Assembly: GCA_900752285.1 (NCBI GenBank)
Contig: CAADUW010000219.1
Coordinates: forward strand, 1 to 16,852
DNA length: 16,852 nt
Reading direction: 5' to 3'
From: an uncultured Oscillospiraceae bacterium
Lineage (GTDB): Bacteria > Bacillota > Clostridia > Oscillospirales > Oscillospiraceae
The notes below the pieces were generated by a model, which was given only the letters and a program-made list of their open reading frames with translations, was not told the DNA's origin and ran no database searches. Of this stretch, positions 6,171-14,277 are shown piece after piece (position 1 is the first letter of the stretch; each line of letters opens with the position of its first letter). The position numbers and the translations under genes were made by a program.

Positions 6171-7232
6171 ATGGAACAGGACGTGCGTCTCTCCGGACTG
6201 CCGGAGCTGCTGGCGGACTGGTACGAGAGTTCCCACCGGGAGCTTCCGTGGCGGGCCGACCGGGAGCCTTACCATATCTGGGTATCGGAAATCATGCTCC
6301 AGCAGACACGGGTGGAGGCGGTAAAGGGTTACTACACCCGCTTTTTGCAGGCGCTGCCCACAGTGCAGGCGCTGGCGGCGTGTGACGATGACCGGCTTCG
6401 GAAGCTCTGGGAAGGGCTGGGGTACTACAGCCGGGTTCGGAATCTGAAAAAGGCTGCCGGGATCCTTGTGGAGCAATTCGGCGGCGTTTTTCCAAAAAGC
6501 TACGATGCCATCCGGGCGCTTCCCGGGATCGGCGATTACACAGCGGGGGCCATCTGCTCCATTGCCTACGACCTGCCCACCCCGGCCGTGGACGGAAACG
6601 TACTGCGGGTACTCTCCCGGATTCTCTGCGACGACCGGCCGGTGGACACCCCGGCGGTAAAAAAGGAATACGGCGTCCGTCTGGCAGCCGTGTACCCCCG
6701 GGAGGCCGGGCGTTTTACCCAGGCGCTCATGGAGCTGGGGGCCACCGTATGCGGCCCCAACCGGGAGCCGGACTGCGGCCGCTGTCCCTGTGCCGGGGTC
6801 TGTCTGGGCTATGCCCGGGGCACTGCCGGGAGTCTTCCGAACAGGATGCCCAAGCGTGGGCGGCGGACGGAGGCCCTGACGGTTTTCCTCTTCTCCTGCG
6901 GCGGTGCCTATGCCATGGAGCGCCGTCCGGACACGGGACTGCTGGCATCTTTGTGGCAGTTTCCCAACCGTCCGGGGCTTTTCACCGTCCCGGAGGCGCT
7001 GACCGCGGCAGAACAAATGGGGGTGCAGCCGGTACAGCTTCTGAAACAGGTCCGGCGGAAGCACATCTTCACCCACATTACCTGGGAAATGACCGGCATC
7101 CATATGGAGGTCCGCTCCCCCGCCCCGGGCTTTGTCTGGATGACCGGGGACCAGATCCGTACCGACGCCGCAATTCCCACCGCGTTCCGGCAATTTCTGA
7201 CGGCAGACGAAATTCCCCCGGAAATTCCCTGA
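6171..7232 (+). CDS. mutY: A/G-specific adenine glycosylase MutY
   Basis: Encodes 353 residues, normal for MutY, which removes adenine mispaired with 8-oxoguanine in base excision repair. The catalytic glutamate lies in SEIMLQQTRVEAV (E40). A helix-hairpin-helix follows (RALPGIGDYTAGAI, about 116-129), and the catalytic aspartate is in AVDGNVLRVLSR (D141). The iron-sulfur cluster ligands are C194-X7-C202-X2-C205-X5-C211 in CGPNREPDCGRCPCAGVC; the first gap is seven residues rather than the six of E. coli. The C-terminal part, with LWQFPNRPG and HIFTHITWEM, is the NUDIX-like domain that reads 8-oxoguanine. GGGAG precedes the ATG, with a clear promoter at 6091-6119. The gene stands alone. Confidence 0.96.
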   Translation: MEQDVRLSGLPELLADWYESSHRELPWRADREPYHIWVSEIMLQQTRVEAVKGYYTRFLQALPTVQALAACDDDRLRKLWEGLGYYSRVRNLKKAAGILVEQFGGVFPKSYDAIRALPGIGDYTAGAICSIAYDLPTPAVDGNVLRVLSRILCDDRPVDTPAVKKEYGVRLAAVYPREAGRFTQALMELGATVCGPNREPDCGRCPCAGVCLGYARGTAGSLPNRMPKRGRRTEALTVFLFSCGGAYAMERRPDTGLLASLWQFPNRPGLFTVPEALTAAEQMGVQPVQLLKQVRRKHIFTHITWEMTGIHMEVRSPAPGFVWMTGDQIRTDAAIPTAFRQFLTADEIPPEIP

Positions 7233-7302
7233 CAGAAGTGCCAAACGTCCCCTGCCTGTGGGCAGTTGTTTTCGTCGGAAAGACTTATTTTCCCCTCGCC
7301 GG

Positions 7303-7331
7303 TTGACATTTGGGGGTTCTGTCTCTATACT
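7303..7331 (+). promoter_or_regulatory. Strong promoter of the esterase/ATP-grasp operon
   Basis: A perfect TTGACA (7303-7308), a 17-bp spacer and TATACT (7326-7331) make this one of the best promoters in the window. Transcription would start near 7338, some 320 nt before the first gene of the operon. Confidence 0.8.
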
Positions 7332-7337
7332 GGATGC

Positions 7338-7656
7338 AGAAAAATATATTGCGGCTTTGGTTGGGATCGCTGCGCAGAGTTTTGCTGCCGCACTTTGACC
7401 GCATGCGAAGGTGCGGCAACTTGCCGCTCGCAGTGGAGTGCTTTTCTTCCGCTTTCCGTTAAAACGCAAAGCATGACGGCCCGGGTTTCCCGCCGTCTCT
7501 TCCTGGGCGTCCCTTGCTTGCGTTCCATTTCCCGTTCATCCGGGAAATTCCCACGCTACTTAAGCGGACTGGCCCGGAATGATGCCTTGTTGGAAAGGCG
7601 GGAACGGTGCGGCCGCAGTTGACAATCATTCTGATACAGAAGGAAGTCTGATCGAT
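7338..7656 (+). promoter_or_regulatory. Long hairpin-rich 5' leader, candidate cis-acting RNA
   Basis: No protein gene with a ribosome site is evident in these roughly 320 bases. Several local stems can be drawn: GCGGC-AACTT-GCCGC flanked by TGCGA and TCGCA (about 7403-7434); GACGGC (7475-7480) with GCCGTC (7492-7497) containing inner GGG-TTT-CCC; and ATTTCCCG with CGGGAAAT (about 7528-7550). An outer pair TGCGGC/GCCGCA near the 5' end is also possible. I do not recognise any known riboswitch class. The length and number of stems suggest a regulatory leader, but GC-rich sequence also folds by chance. Confidence 0.4.
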
Positions 7657-8412
7657 TTGGTAATCAAATGGGATGTGGTAATTCCGCAGCTTTCCGGTGA
7701 CACGCCGCGAAGAGCATACATTTACCTGCCCGCCTCCTATGAACGGGAACCGGAACGGCGCTACCCGGTCATGTACATGTTTGACGGGCACAATGTGTTC
7801 TTTGATGAAGACGCCACCTACGGAAAGTCCTGGGGCATGAACAAATATATGGAAGAAAGCGGCAAGGAGCTGATCATTGCCGCCGTAGAATGCAATCATG
7901 AGGGAAACAGCCGCCTGAGCGAGTATGCCCCCTTCTCTTTTGAAAATTCCGAGCTGGGCAAAATCAAAGGGCGAGGGCTTGTGTGCATGAAGTGGCTCAT
8001 CGGCACCTTCAAGCCCTATGTGGACGCCAACTACCGCACCCTCCCCGACCGGTGCAATTCCATCATTGCCGGATCCTCCATGGGGGGCCTGATGGCACTG
8101 TATGGAGCCACAACCTTCAATCATGTGTTTCAGCGGGCCGCCTGTCTGAGCCCCAGCCTGTGGATTGCCCCCGGGAAAACGCTGGAAATGGTTGCCCGGG
8201 CAAAGATCCGCCGGGACACCTGCATTTACATGGACTACGGTGAGCTGGAGGTTTTCAACCACGCTGCCAATGCCGAATCCATGATCTCCACCGCGCACCT
8301 GCTCATGACCAAGCGGGTCAATCTGGCACTGCGGATCGTCCCCGGCGGCAGCCACTGCGAGGCCTCCTGGGAAAAGCAGATTCCCATCTTCATGGACTGT
8401 CTGGGCCTGTGA
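7657..8412 (+). CDS. Esterase-family alpha/beta hydrolase (PF00756-like)
   Basis: From TTG 7657 the protein has about 251 residues (MVIKWDVVIPQLSG...). It shows the putative-esterase layout: RRAYIYLPASYE and RRYPVMYMFDGHNVFFDEDA near the N-terminus (oxyanion region), the nucleophile elbow AGSSMGG (Ser about 141), a likely acid in YMDYGELE (about 193), and the catalytic His in GGSHCEASWEKQIP (about 233). It has no signal peptide, so it should be cytoplasmic. The frame is open up to ATG 7579, but residues before 7657 look non-coding, and an AAGGAAG motif stands 10-12 bases before the TTG. It is the first gene of a three-gene operon with a second hydrolase and an ATP-grasp enzyme. The substrate is unknown. 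Confidence 0.88.
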   Translation: MVIKWDVVIPQLSGDTPRRAYIYLPASYEREPERRYPVMYMFDGHNVFFDEDATYGKSWGMNKYMEESGKELIIAAVECNHEGNSRLSEYAPFSFENSELGKIKGRGLVCMKWLIGTFKPYVDANYRTLPDRCNSIIAGSSMGGLMALYGATTFNHVFQRAACLSPSLWIAPGKTLEMVARAKIRRDTCIYMDYGELEVFNHAANAESMISTAHLLMTKRVNLALRIVPGGSHCEASWEKQIPIFMDCLGL

Positions 8413-8520
8413 TTTGTGGGATTAGCTCGGAAGGACGGTACAGCCGGAGCTGAGCAGGCTTTTCGGCGGTGCCGGTAGTGGGGGCCATTCATTTAATCAG
8501 CTACAGAAAAGAGAGATTCT

Positions 8521-9273
8521 ATGGAAATTCGTTACTTCAAGCACTACAGCAGTCATTTGCAGCGGGATATGGAGTTCAAGGTTTACGGTCATGCCGGAAA
8601 GCCGGTGCTGTTTATTCCCTGTCAGGGCGGCAGGTTTTTTGACTTTGAGAACTTCAAAATGGTGGACGCCTGGGCGCCCTGGATTGAAAGCGGGCAGTGC
8701 ACCGTTTACTCTGCCGACTGCATCGACAACGAAGCCTGGGCTGCCCAGGGGGCAGACAATCGCTGCCGCATCGAGAATCACGAGAAATGGTTCCGCTACA
8801 TCACCGAGGAGCTGGTGCCCTACATTTTCCACCTGAGCGGAGAGCGGAACGGCTTCCACCAGAACATTCTGGTCTTTGGCTGCTCCATGGGCGCCATGCA
8901 CGCGGCAAACCTTTACTACCGCCGGCCTGATCTGTTTGACAGCTGCTTTGCCATCTCCGGCCTTTACGACAACCAGTATTTCTTCGGCGACTACTGTGAC
9001 GATCTGGTCTACAACAACTGCCCCGTGCTGTACCTTGCCAATCTTCCCGCCGACCACTGGTACCGGGAGCTTTACGCCCGGCAGAAGTCCCTGATTGTCT
9101 GCGGACAGGGTGCCTGGGAGGGGCCGCTGCTGGAGAGCACCCGGCGGCTGGACACGGTGTGCTGCCGGCAGGGCATTCCTACGCGGTTTGAATACTGGGG
9201 CCTTGACGTGGACCATGACTGGCCCTGGTGGTTCCGGATGGTTGAGACCTACCTTCCCTGGATGCTGGGGTAA
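8521..9273 (+). CDS. Second esterase-like alpha/beta hydrolase
   Basis: Encodes 250 residues from ATG 8521, preceded by AAAGAGAG. The nucleophile elbow is FGCSMGAMHAAN (Ser122), and a candidate His lies in GLDVDHDWPWWF (H232, flanked by Asp231 and Asp233). The N-terminal MEIRYFKHYSSHLQRDMEF and VYGHAGKPVLFIPCQGGRFF are typical of the clostridial esterase-family proteins of this size. It is only loosely similar to the hydrolase upstream, so the two are not a recent tandem duplication. No signal peptide is visible. It lies 108 bp after the first esterase and 26 bp before the ATP-grasp gene, all on one transcript. Acyltransferase instead of hydrolase activity is possible for this fold. Confidence 0.86.
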   Translation: MEIRYFKHYSSHLQRDMEFKVYGHAGKPVLFIPCQGGRFFDFENFKMVDAWAPWIESGQCTVYSADCIDNEAWAAQGADNRCRIENHEKWFRYITEELVPYIFHLSGERNGFHQNILVFGCSMGAMHAANLYYRRPDLFDSCFAISGLYDNQYFFGDYCDDLVYNNCPVLYLANLPADHWYRELYARQKSLIVCGQGAWEGPLLESTRRLDTVCCRQGIPTRFEYWGLDVDHDWPWWFRMVETYLPWMLG

Positions 9274-9299
9274 ATTCTGATACGGAAAGAAAGAGAAAC

Positions 9300-10496
9300 A
9301 TGAAGAATTTTGTATTTATCTCCCCGAATTTTCCTTTGACCTACTGGAAATTCTGTGCGGAACTGAAGAAAAACGGTATGCGGGTGCTGGGCATCGGCGA
9401 CAGTCCCTACGAGGATCTGATCCCCGATCTGAAGGAGGCGTTGGACGAATACTACAAGGTTTCCAGTCTGGAAAACTACGAGGAGGTTTTTCGGGCGGTT
9501 GCTTTCTTTACCTTCAAGTACGGCAAGATCGACTGGCTGGAGTCCAACAACGAATACTGGCTCATGCAGGACGCCCGGCTCCGCACCGAGTTCCATATTA
9601 CCACCGGCCCCAGCCTTGCAGACATTGACAAAATCAAGTTCAAGTCCGCCATGAAGGAATACTACGCCAAGGCGGGGCTTCCCACCGCCCGCTATCATCT
9701 GGTGGACGGGATGGAGGACGCACTGGCCTTCGCCCATCAGGTAGGCTATCCGGTGGTTGTCAAGCCGGATAACGGGGTGGGCGCAAACCACACCTACAAA
9801 CTGAAGTGCGACGAGGACCTTCAGTTCTTTATGGACAATAAGGACGATGCGCAGTACATTATGGAGGAGTTTGTCAACGCCCACATCCAGACCTATGATG
9901 CCATCGTGGACTCCCGGGGAGAGCCGCTGTTTGAGTCCGGAAACGTGACCCCCATGTCTCTGATGGATGTGGTAAATGACTGCACCGACTCCCGGTACTA
10001 TCTGGTGAAGGACTTACCCGACGCCATCCGGGACGCGGGACTGCGCACGGTGAAGGCCTTCGGGGTCAGAAGCCGGTTCATCCATCTGGAATTCTTCGTG
10101 CTGAACGAGGATCAGGCCGGACTGGGCAAAAAAGGTGACATTCTGGGGCTGGAGGTCAACATGCGTCCCGCCGGAGGCTACACGCCGGAAATGTACAACT
10201 ATTCTCAGGAGACCGATGTTTACAAGATCTGGGCGGACATGGTTGCCTTTGACCGGAACACCAAGCCCATCGGCAATCACCACTACTGCGCCTTCTACGG
10301 CCGCCGGGACGGACGGCACTACAAGCTGGACGATTACGAGATCATGATGAAGTACAAGGATCACATGAAAATGTGGGGCAGAATCCCCGATGCCCTGTCC
10401 GGTGCCATGGCAAACCAGATGTACGTAGGTAATTTCGACACCGAAGAAGAAATGCAGAATTTCTTCAGCGATATGGCGGCAACCTACGAAGGATAA
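9300..10496 (+). CDS. ATP-grasp carboxylate-amine ligase-type enzyme
   Basis: Encodes 398 residues. The N-terminal domain (VFISPNFPLTYWKFCAELKK) resembles the pre-ATP-grasp fold. The ATP-grasp core follows, with VGYPVVVKPDNGVGAN (Lys155 for ATP), YIMEEFVNAH (E189/E190 region), RFIHLEFFVL (E264) and the metal-binding EVNMRPAGGYTPEM (E285, N287, R289). This is the architecture of stand-alone ligases of the PurK/BacD/carbamoyl-phosphate-synthase-like group, which activate a carboxylate as acyl phosphate and join it to an amine or another nucleophile. It is too short for carbamoyl phosphate synthase, and no purine or pyrimidine genes are nearby. It is the last gene of the operon, followed by a strong terminator. 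The acid and nucleophile are unknown. Confidence 0.9.
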   Translation: MKNFVFISPNFPLTYWKFCAELKKNGMRVLGIGDSPYEDLIPDLKEALDEYYKVSSLENYEEVFRAVAFFTFKYGKIDWLESNNEYWLMQDARLRTEFHITTGPSLADIDKIKFKSAMKEYYAKAGLPTARYHLVDGMEDALAFAHQVGYPVVVKPDNGVGANHTYKLKCDEDLQFFMDNKDDAQYIMEEFVNAHIQTYDAIVDSRGEPLFESGNVTPMSLMDVVNDCTDSRYYLVKDLPDAIRDAGLRTVKAFGVRSRFIHLEFFVLNEDQAGLGKKGDILGLEVNMRPAGGYTPEMYNYSQETDVYKIWADMVAFDRNTKPIGNHHYCAFYGRRDGRHYKLDDYEIMMKYKDHMKMWGRIPDALSGAMANQMYVGNFDTEEEMQNFFSDMAATYEG

Positions 10497-10497
10497 G

Positions 10498-10543
10498 CAA
10501 ATCCCCTCCGATGCACACACCATGCACCGGAGGGGATTTGTTT
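10498..10543 (+). terminator. Terminator of the esterase/ATP-grasp operon
   Basis: Perfect 13-bp arms CAAATCCCCTCCG (10498-10510) and CGGAGGGGATTTG (10528-10540) enclose a loop that can itself pair through two TGCA motifs, followed by TTT. It starts three bases after the ATP-grasp stop codon. Confidence 0.85.
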
Positions 10544-10559
10544 CATGAATCGGAATTCA

Positions 10560-10579
10560 GCGTGGCGAGAGAGCCACGC
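10560..10579. repeat. Small hairpin next to dispersed repeat
   Basis: GCGTGGC (10560-10566) and GCCACGC (10573-10579) form a perfect 7-bp hairpin with loop GAGAGA. It abuts the repeat units that follow and may belong to the same element. Confidence 0.45.
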
Positions 10580-10588
10580 CGATACGGT

Positions 10589-10634
10589 GTCATTCCGAAC
10601 CAGTCCCCGATTACCGGTCATTCCGAGCCAATCC
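10589..10634. repeat. Intergenic repeat, copy B (two tandem units)
   Basis: GTCATTCCGAACCAGTCC (10589-10606) and GTCATTCCGAGCCAATCC (10617-10634) are direct repeats with 16 of 18 matches, starts 28 bp apart. The same core occurs inverted at 2856-2874. This looks like a dispersed, REP- or MITE-like intergenic element of the genome. Confidence 0.6.
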
Positions 10635-10723
10635 TCAGACTACTCTGCGCAATGATACATTTTTTCGACAGTCCGGCATACACATTGCCGCCTCACTTTT
10701 GTAAAAAGAATGACAGGCACCGG

Positions 10724-13321
10724 TCAGATCTTTTCCGCACGGGGGCTATTGGACAGGAGCCCCGCGATCGTTTCCAGAAGCTTTTGTTCGTCCACGGGTT
10801 TGGAAACATAGCCGTTCATGCCGGCACTGAGGCTGGACTGGATATCGTCCTCAAAGGCGTTTGCGGACATGGCAATGATTGGGACGGTCTTTGCATCCTG
10901 CCGGGGAAGTGCACGGATCGCCCTTGCTTCCTCCAGGCCGCTCATTACCGGCATCAGAACATCCGTCAAAATCACGTCAATGGTCCCCACCTCCGACTGA
11001 TGGAAGACGTCCACAGCCTCCCGGCCGTTCCATGCTTTGATCACCTGCATTCCGTGACTGGTAAGCAGGTATTCCGCAATTTCCATATTCAGCCCGTTAT
11101 CCTCCACCAGAAGCACCCGTTTTCCCTTTACCACCGTGTCAAAGTTAGCGGGAGCTTCCGTCTTTGGCGCAGAGGTTCCGATCCGGAAGGTAAGCTGAAC
11201 GCGGAACGTTGTTCCCACATCCTTTTGGGAGGTGCAGCTGATATGGCCGCCCAGCGCGTCCACCAGCTTTTTCACAATGGCAAGCCCAAGCCCGGTACCC
11301 TCGTAGCTTGTCCGTGCGTTTGTGCTCTCCTGTGCAAAGGGTTCAAACATGTGCTTCTGGAATTCCTCCGTCATGCCGAGGCCGTTGTCCGCGCAGATAA
11401 ACACATAGCTGACTTCCCTGTCGGTTTTCGAAAGGAACTGCGTATCCAGCCGCACCTGACCACCGGCAGGGGTATACTTCACCGCATTGGTTGCCAGATT
11501 GAAAAGAATCTGCCGCAAATGCCTGGGGCTGCCCACGCACCGGGTAACAGGCAGCTTTTTGTTCCGGATACACTGATAGGATATTCCCCGCTGCTCTGCC
11601 ATTGGCTCGATCAGAACGTCTACTTCCTCCAGAATTTTTTCCAGATCAAAATCCCGTGCTTCCGGATGAATCTGTTCATTTTCCAGCTTGCTCATTTCCA
11701 GCACATTGTTTACAAGATCCAGCAAGATGTTCAGCGCCGCGGAGGCTTTCTCCCGGCAAATTGCCTGTAAGGCCGTATCCTCCGGGTGGTCGGTTCCCAT
11801 CCGGATATACCCCTGCACCGCGTTGATGGGTGTCCGGATGTCATGGCTGATCCGGCGGAGGAACTCCGACTTGGCATTGTTCGCGATTTTTGCGTCCAGC
11901 GCTTCCTTCATGATCTGCGCCTGATAATCCGCTTCCTTTCGCTTTTCCACATCGATATCCTGAATCAGCGCCATGATATGGTAGGGGTTCCCCTCGGCGT
12001 CAAAATCCACCACGGTGACCGTAACCCGGCACCAGGGATTCCGGCTGCCACGCACCGCCTGATAATCCGTGTAAAAGCTGGTACGAACGGCCGAGACCTG
12101 ATCCCGGTTCAGCATCTTTCGGATATAGGCAGCCGACATGCGGTAGTCCACATTGTCCCGGCATTCCGGAATCACCAGATTTTCCACAAAATATTTCCGC
12201 AGCCCGGTATAGCTGCCGTTGCCGGGAACGGCTTTCAGCCAAGGCGGCAAATAAATCGTGTGGCAGGTATCCTCCTTCAAATCCACATAGAACAGGGAAA
12301 AGTAAATGGTTTCCAGTGATTTCAGCATCCGCACGGTCTCATTCAGACTGCTGTTGCTCTGCATCAGCGCCTGCTGATTTTCCATAAGCGCCCGGTTTCT
12401 GGAAGCGACCATCAGCAGCTGCGTCACCACATAAATTGCGGCAAAAACAGCACAGGTTCCGTAGGTAAAGCCGAACAGGCTTCCCAGCGGATAGTAAATA
12501 TAAATCATATAGCCCTCGCAGCCGGACCGGGTGCCCAGATACAGGGCATTGCCGCTGCGCAGCAGATGGAGCCGCCCATCCTGCTCCACACGGTTCAGTT
12601 CCGTCAGCACGATGTTTTCCGAAACCGGCGTACTCAGGAGGAGGCCGTCTCCGGAGGCTCGCACCATCTCGCCCAGCGCAATGGCATAGGAACCGTTCCG
12701 CTCCAAATGCAGTCCGCTGACCAGACTTTCCATATCCCGCTCCGTAGAAGTAATCATTCCGCTGAGCTGTTGGAAAAAGCCCACCACGATTCCGGGGGCG
12801 TCCTTTCTGGAAACGGCACAGACATCATAGTACTGCCCGTCCAGTTCCAGGCGCTCTGCATAAATTTTTTCCGGATGATCCAGAACATCCGTGATCCGGG
12901 AACCCCATTCCGTGTTTTCCCACCGTGTTTTCCGATAACTCCGGGAATAGCCGGAGGCGTCCAGCTCCAGATTTTTATTCAGAACGGCAATGCCGTTCAG
13001 CCGCAGCTCATCCGCCGTACGCTCCAGAAAGCGGTCATTCACCAAACCGGGATCCCGCTGCAGGTCCTCGCTGAGATCCATGATCAGGTCCGTCAGGTGG
13101 AACAGACTTTTGATCCGATCCGTTGTGAGAAGCTTGTTAAAGCTGACGCACTGCTGCTTCAGCGTTTTCATGGTGCTCACGGTCATGTTCTCCGCCCGTT
13201 TTACATCCCGGGCGGCGCAAAAAAGCGTCATCACAAGCAGCAATACCGCCCCCAGCGCCGCGGTTTCCCGGCTCATAAAGCCCAACCTCCGGGACTCGGG
13301 CTTTTTATCCCTGGTACTCAT
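10724..13321 (-). CDS. Membrane hybrid sensor histidine kinase with C-terminal receiver
   Basis: Encodes about 865 residues from ATG 13321. A first membrane segment (about 21-37) is followed by a roughly 240-residue external sensor region and a second segment (about 280-304). A PAS-like region (about 340-455) with WCRVTVTVVDFD and HIMALIQDIDVEKRK leads into HisKA (SEFLRRISHDIRTPINAVQGY, phospho-acceptor His about 493). The ATPase domain has NLATNAVKYTPAGG (N box), DNGLGM (G1) and GTGLGLAI (G2). The receiver has VLLVEDN, phospho-acceptor Asp in ILTDVLMP (about 787) and the Lys in VSKPVDE. No HPt or DNA-binding output domain follows. The gene overlaps the upstream binding-protein gene by 17 bases; a longer start at 13348 is possible, but GGGGAG precedes 13321. 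It probably senses whatever the partner lipoprotein binds. Confidence 0.93.
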   Translation of the reverse strand: MSTRDKKPESRRLGFMSRETAALGAVLLLVMTLFCAARDVKRAENMTVSTMKTLKQQCVSFNKLLTTDRIKSLFHLTDLIMDLSEDLQRDPGLVNDRFLERTADELRLNGIAVLNKNLELDASGYSRSYRKTRWENTEWGSRITDVLDHPEKIYAERLELDGQYYDVCAVSRKDAPGIVVGFFQQLSGMITSTERDMESLVSGLHLERNGSYAIALGEMVRASGDGLLLSTPVSENIVLTELNRVEQDGRLHLLRSGNALYLGTRSGCEGYMIYIYYPLGSLFGFTYGTCAVFAAIYVVTQLLMVASRNRALMENQQALMQSNSSLNETVRMLKSLETIYFSLFYVDLKEDTCHTIYLPPWLKAVPGNGSYTGLRKYFVENLVIPECRDNVDYRMSAAYIRKMLNRDQVSAVRTSFYTDYQAVRGSRNPWCRVTVTVVDFDAEGNPYHIMALIQDIDVEKRKEADYQAQIMKEALDAKIANNAKSEFLRRISHDIRTPINAVQGYIRMGTDHPEDTALQAICREKASAALNILLDLVNNVLEMSKLENEQIHPEARDFDLEKILEEVDVLIEPMAEQRGISYQCIRNKKLPVTRCVGSPRHLRQILFNLATNAVKYTPAGGQVRLDTQFLSKTDREVSYVFICADNGLGMTEEFQKHMFEPFAQESTNARTSYEGTGLGLAIVKKLVDALGGHISCTSQKDVGTTFRVQLTFRIGTSAPKTEAPANFDTVVKGKRVLLVEDNGLNMEIAEYLLTSHGMQVIKAWNGREAVDVFHQSEVGTIDVILTDVLMPVMSGLEEARAIRALPRQDAKTVPIIAMSANAFEDDIQSSLSAGMNGYVSKPVDEQKLLETIAGLLSNSPRAEKI

Positions 13322-14105
13322 CCGTTCTCCCCATCGTCTTGTCCACATCCAGATTATAGTTTCCCAGAATGGACTCGGTCGTACCGTCCGTGCGCATTTC
13401 TTCCAGCGTCTCTGTCAGCTTCTCCCGCAGCACTCCATCGCCGCTCCGGGGAAACGCGACCCCAAGCGCCGCAATTTCCAGATCCTCGTCCAGCAGCCGG
13501 TAGCTTACCGTTTCATTTGCAAACAGTTCCGTCAGCGTTGCATTGTACCCGGCACAGGCATCCACGTAATTGCTGCGAAGGGCGGTCACCGCCTCCTCCA
13601 TACTGGAAAGACAATACACCCGCCCAAGAACCGGAAGCTTTGGATCCGAGTGATTCAACGCGATTGCCTCGGGTCTGCCTCCAACCTTTACCGCGAGAAA
13701 TTTTCCCGCCAAATCCTGCAAGTCATACAAATCACTGTCCGCCAGAACGGCAACCACCTGACGGCTGTACATGTAAGGCCCCACCCAGGCATAACGCTCT
13801 TCCTGCCCCGCCATGGCAAAGCAGCTCCACAGGCAGTCGATCTCCCCGCTGTCCAGCAAGGTATCCCGCTCATTCCAATCGATTTTCCGGAATTCCGGCG
13901 TATAACCCATGCGGCGGCATGCTTCCTTCGCAAGGTCCACATCAATTCCGGCGCTTTGTCCATCCTCATCCGTATAAATATAAGGCTTGCAATCATCGTA
14001 CCCGATCACAAGCTTCTGCACGGAGCTTTCCGTCTGACCGGTACAGCCAAAAAGGAGTCCTGTCAGCAGGAAAAGCAGAGTAAACACGAACACAGATTTT
14101 TTCAT
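13305..14105 (-). CDS. Lipoprotein solute-binding protein partnered with a sensor kinase
   Basis: Encodes about 266 residues from ATG 14105 (MKKSVFVFTLLFLLTGLLFGC), a clear lipoprotein signal with the lipid-attachment Cys about residue 21. The rest is a family 3 solute-binding fold: KLVIGYDDCKPYIYTDEDGQ, SAGIDVDLAKEACRRMGY, GEIDCLWSCFAMAGQEERY and VGPYMYSRQVV. The frame is open further upstream, but GGAGCG lies before ATG 14105 and the signal peptide begins there. There is no permease or ATPase next to it. Instead it overlaps the hybrid histidine kinase gene, which suggests it is a ligand sensor subunit and not a transporter part. In BvgS-type proteins the same domain is fused to the kinase; here it is a separate lipoprotein. 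The ligand is unknown. Confidence 0.9.
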   Translation of the reverse strand: MKKSVFVFTLLFLLTGLLFGCTGQTESSVQKLVIGYDDCKPYIYTDEDGQSAGIDVDLAKEACRRMGYTPEFRKIDWNERDTLLDSGEIDCLWSCFAMAGQEERYAWVGPYMYSRQVVAVLADSDLYDLQDLAGKFLAVKVGGRPEAIALNHSDPKLPVLGRVYCLSSMEEAVTALRSNYVDACAGYNATLTELFANETVSYRLLDEDLEIAALGVAFPRSGDGVLREKLTETLEEMRTDGTTESILGNYNLDVDKTMGRTDEYQG

Positions 14106-14249
14106 GCTGCGCACCGCTCCATAAGGTTCAAGGTTGTTGTTTTCCCGCAAAAGCAGCAATATTTCCGGACTTTTCCCACCGTGCCGCATTCGGCAGCAGG
14201 TGCAAAATATCACCTGTCAACTGTCACATTTTGCGGAGAATCTGGTGCC

Positions 14250-14277
14250 ATTATACCAATTTTGGTACGTATGTCAA
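14250..14277 (-). promoter_or_regulatory. Promoter of the sensor operon with operator in its spacer
   Basis: On the minus strand TTGACA (14277-14272) and TATAAT (14255-14250) are both perfect, with a 16-bp spacer. The palindrome TACCAA-N2-TTGGTA (14254-14267) fills most of the spacer and touches the -10 box, so a dimeric regulator could block this otherwise very strong promoter. The -35 box overlaps the stop codon of the amidohydrolase gene. Confidence 0.8.

Noticed and set aside
7266-7622. Open frames in the leader of the esterase operon, including an ATG at 7334 giving a 42-residue peptide
   Set aside because: None has a ribosome site, the 7334 ATG lies upstream of the expected transcription start, and the translations are Cys/Arg-rich and without recognisable features.
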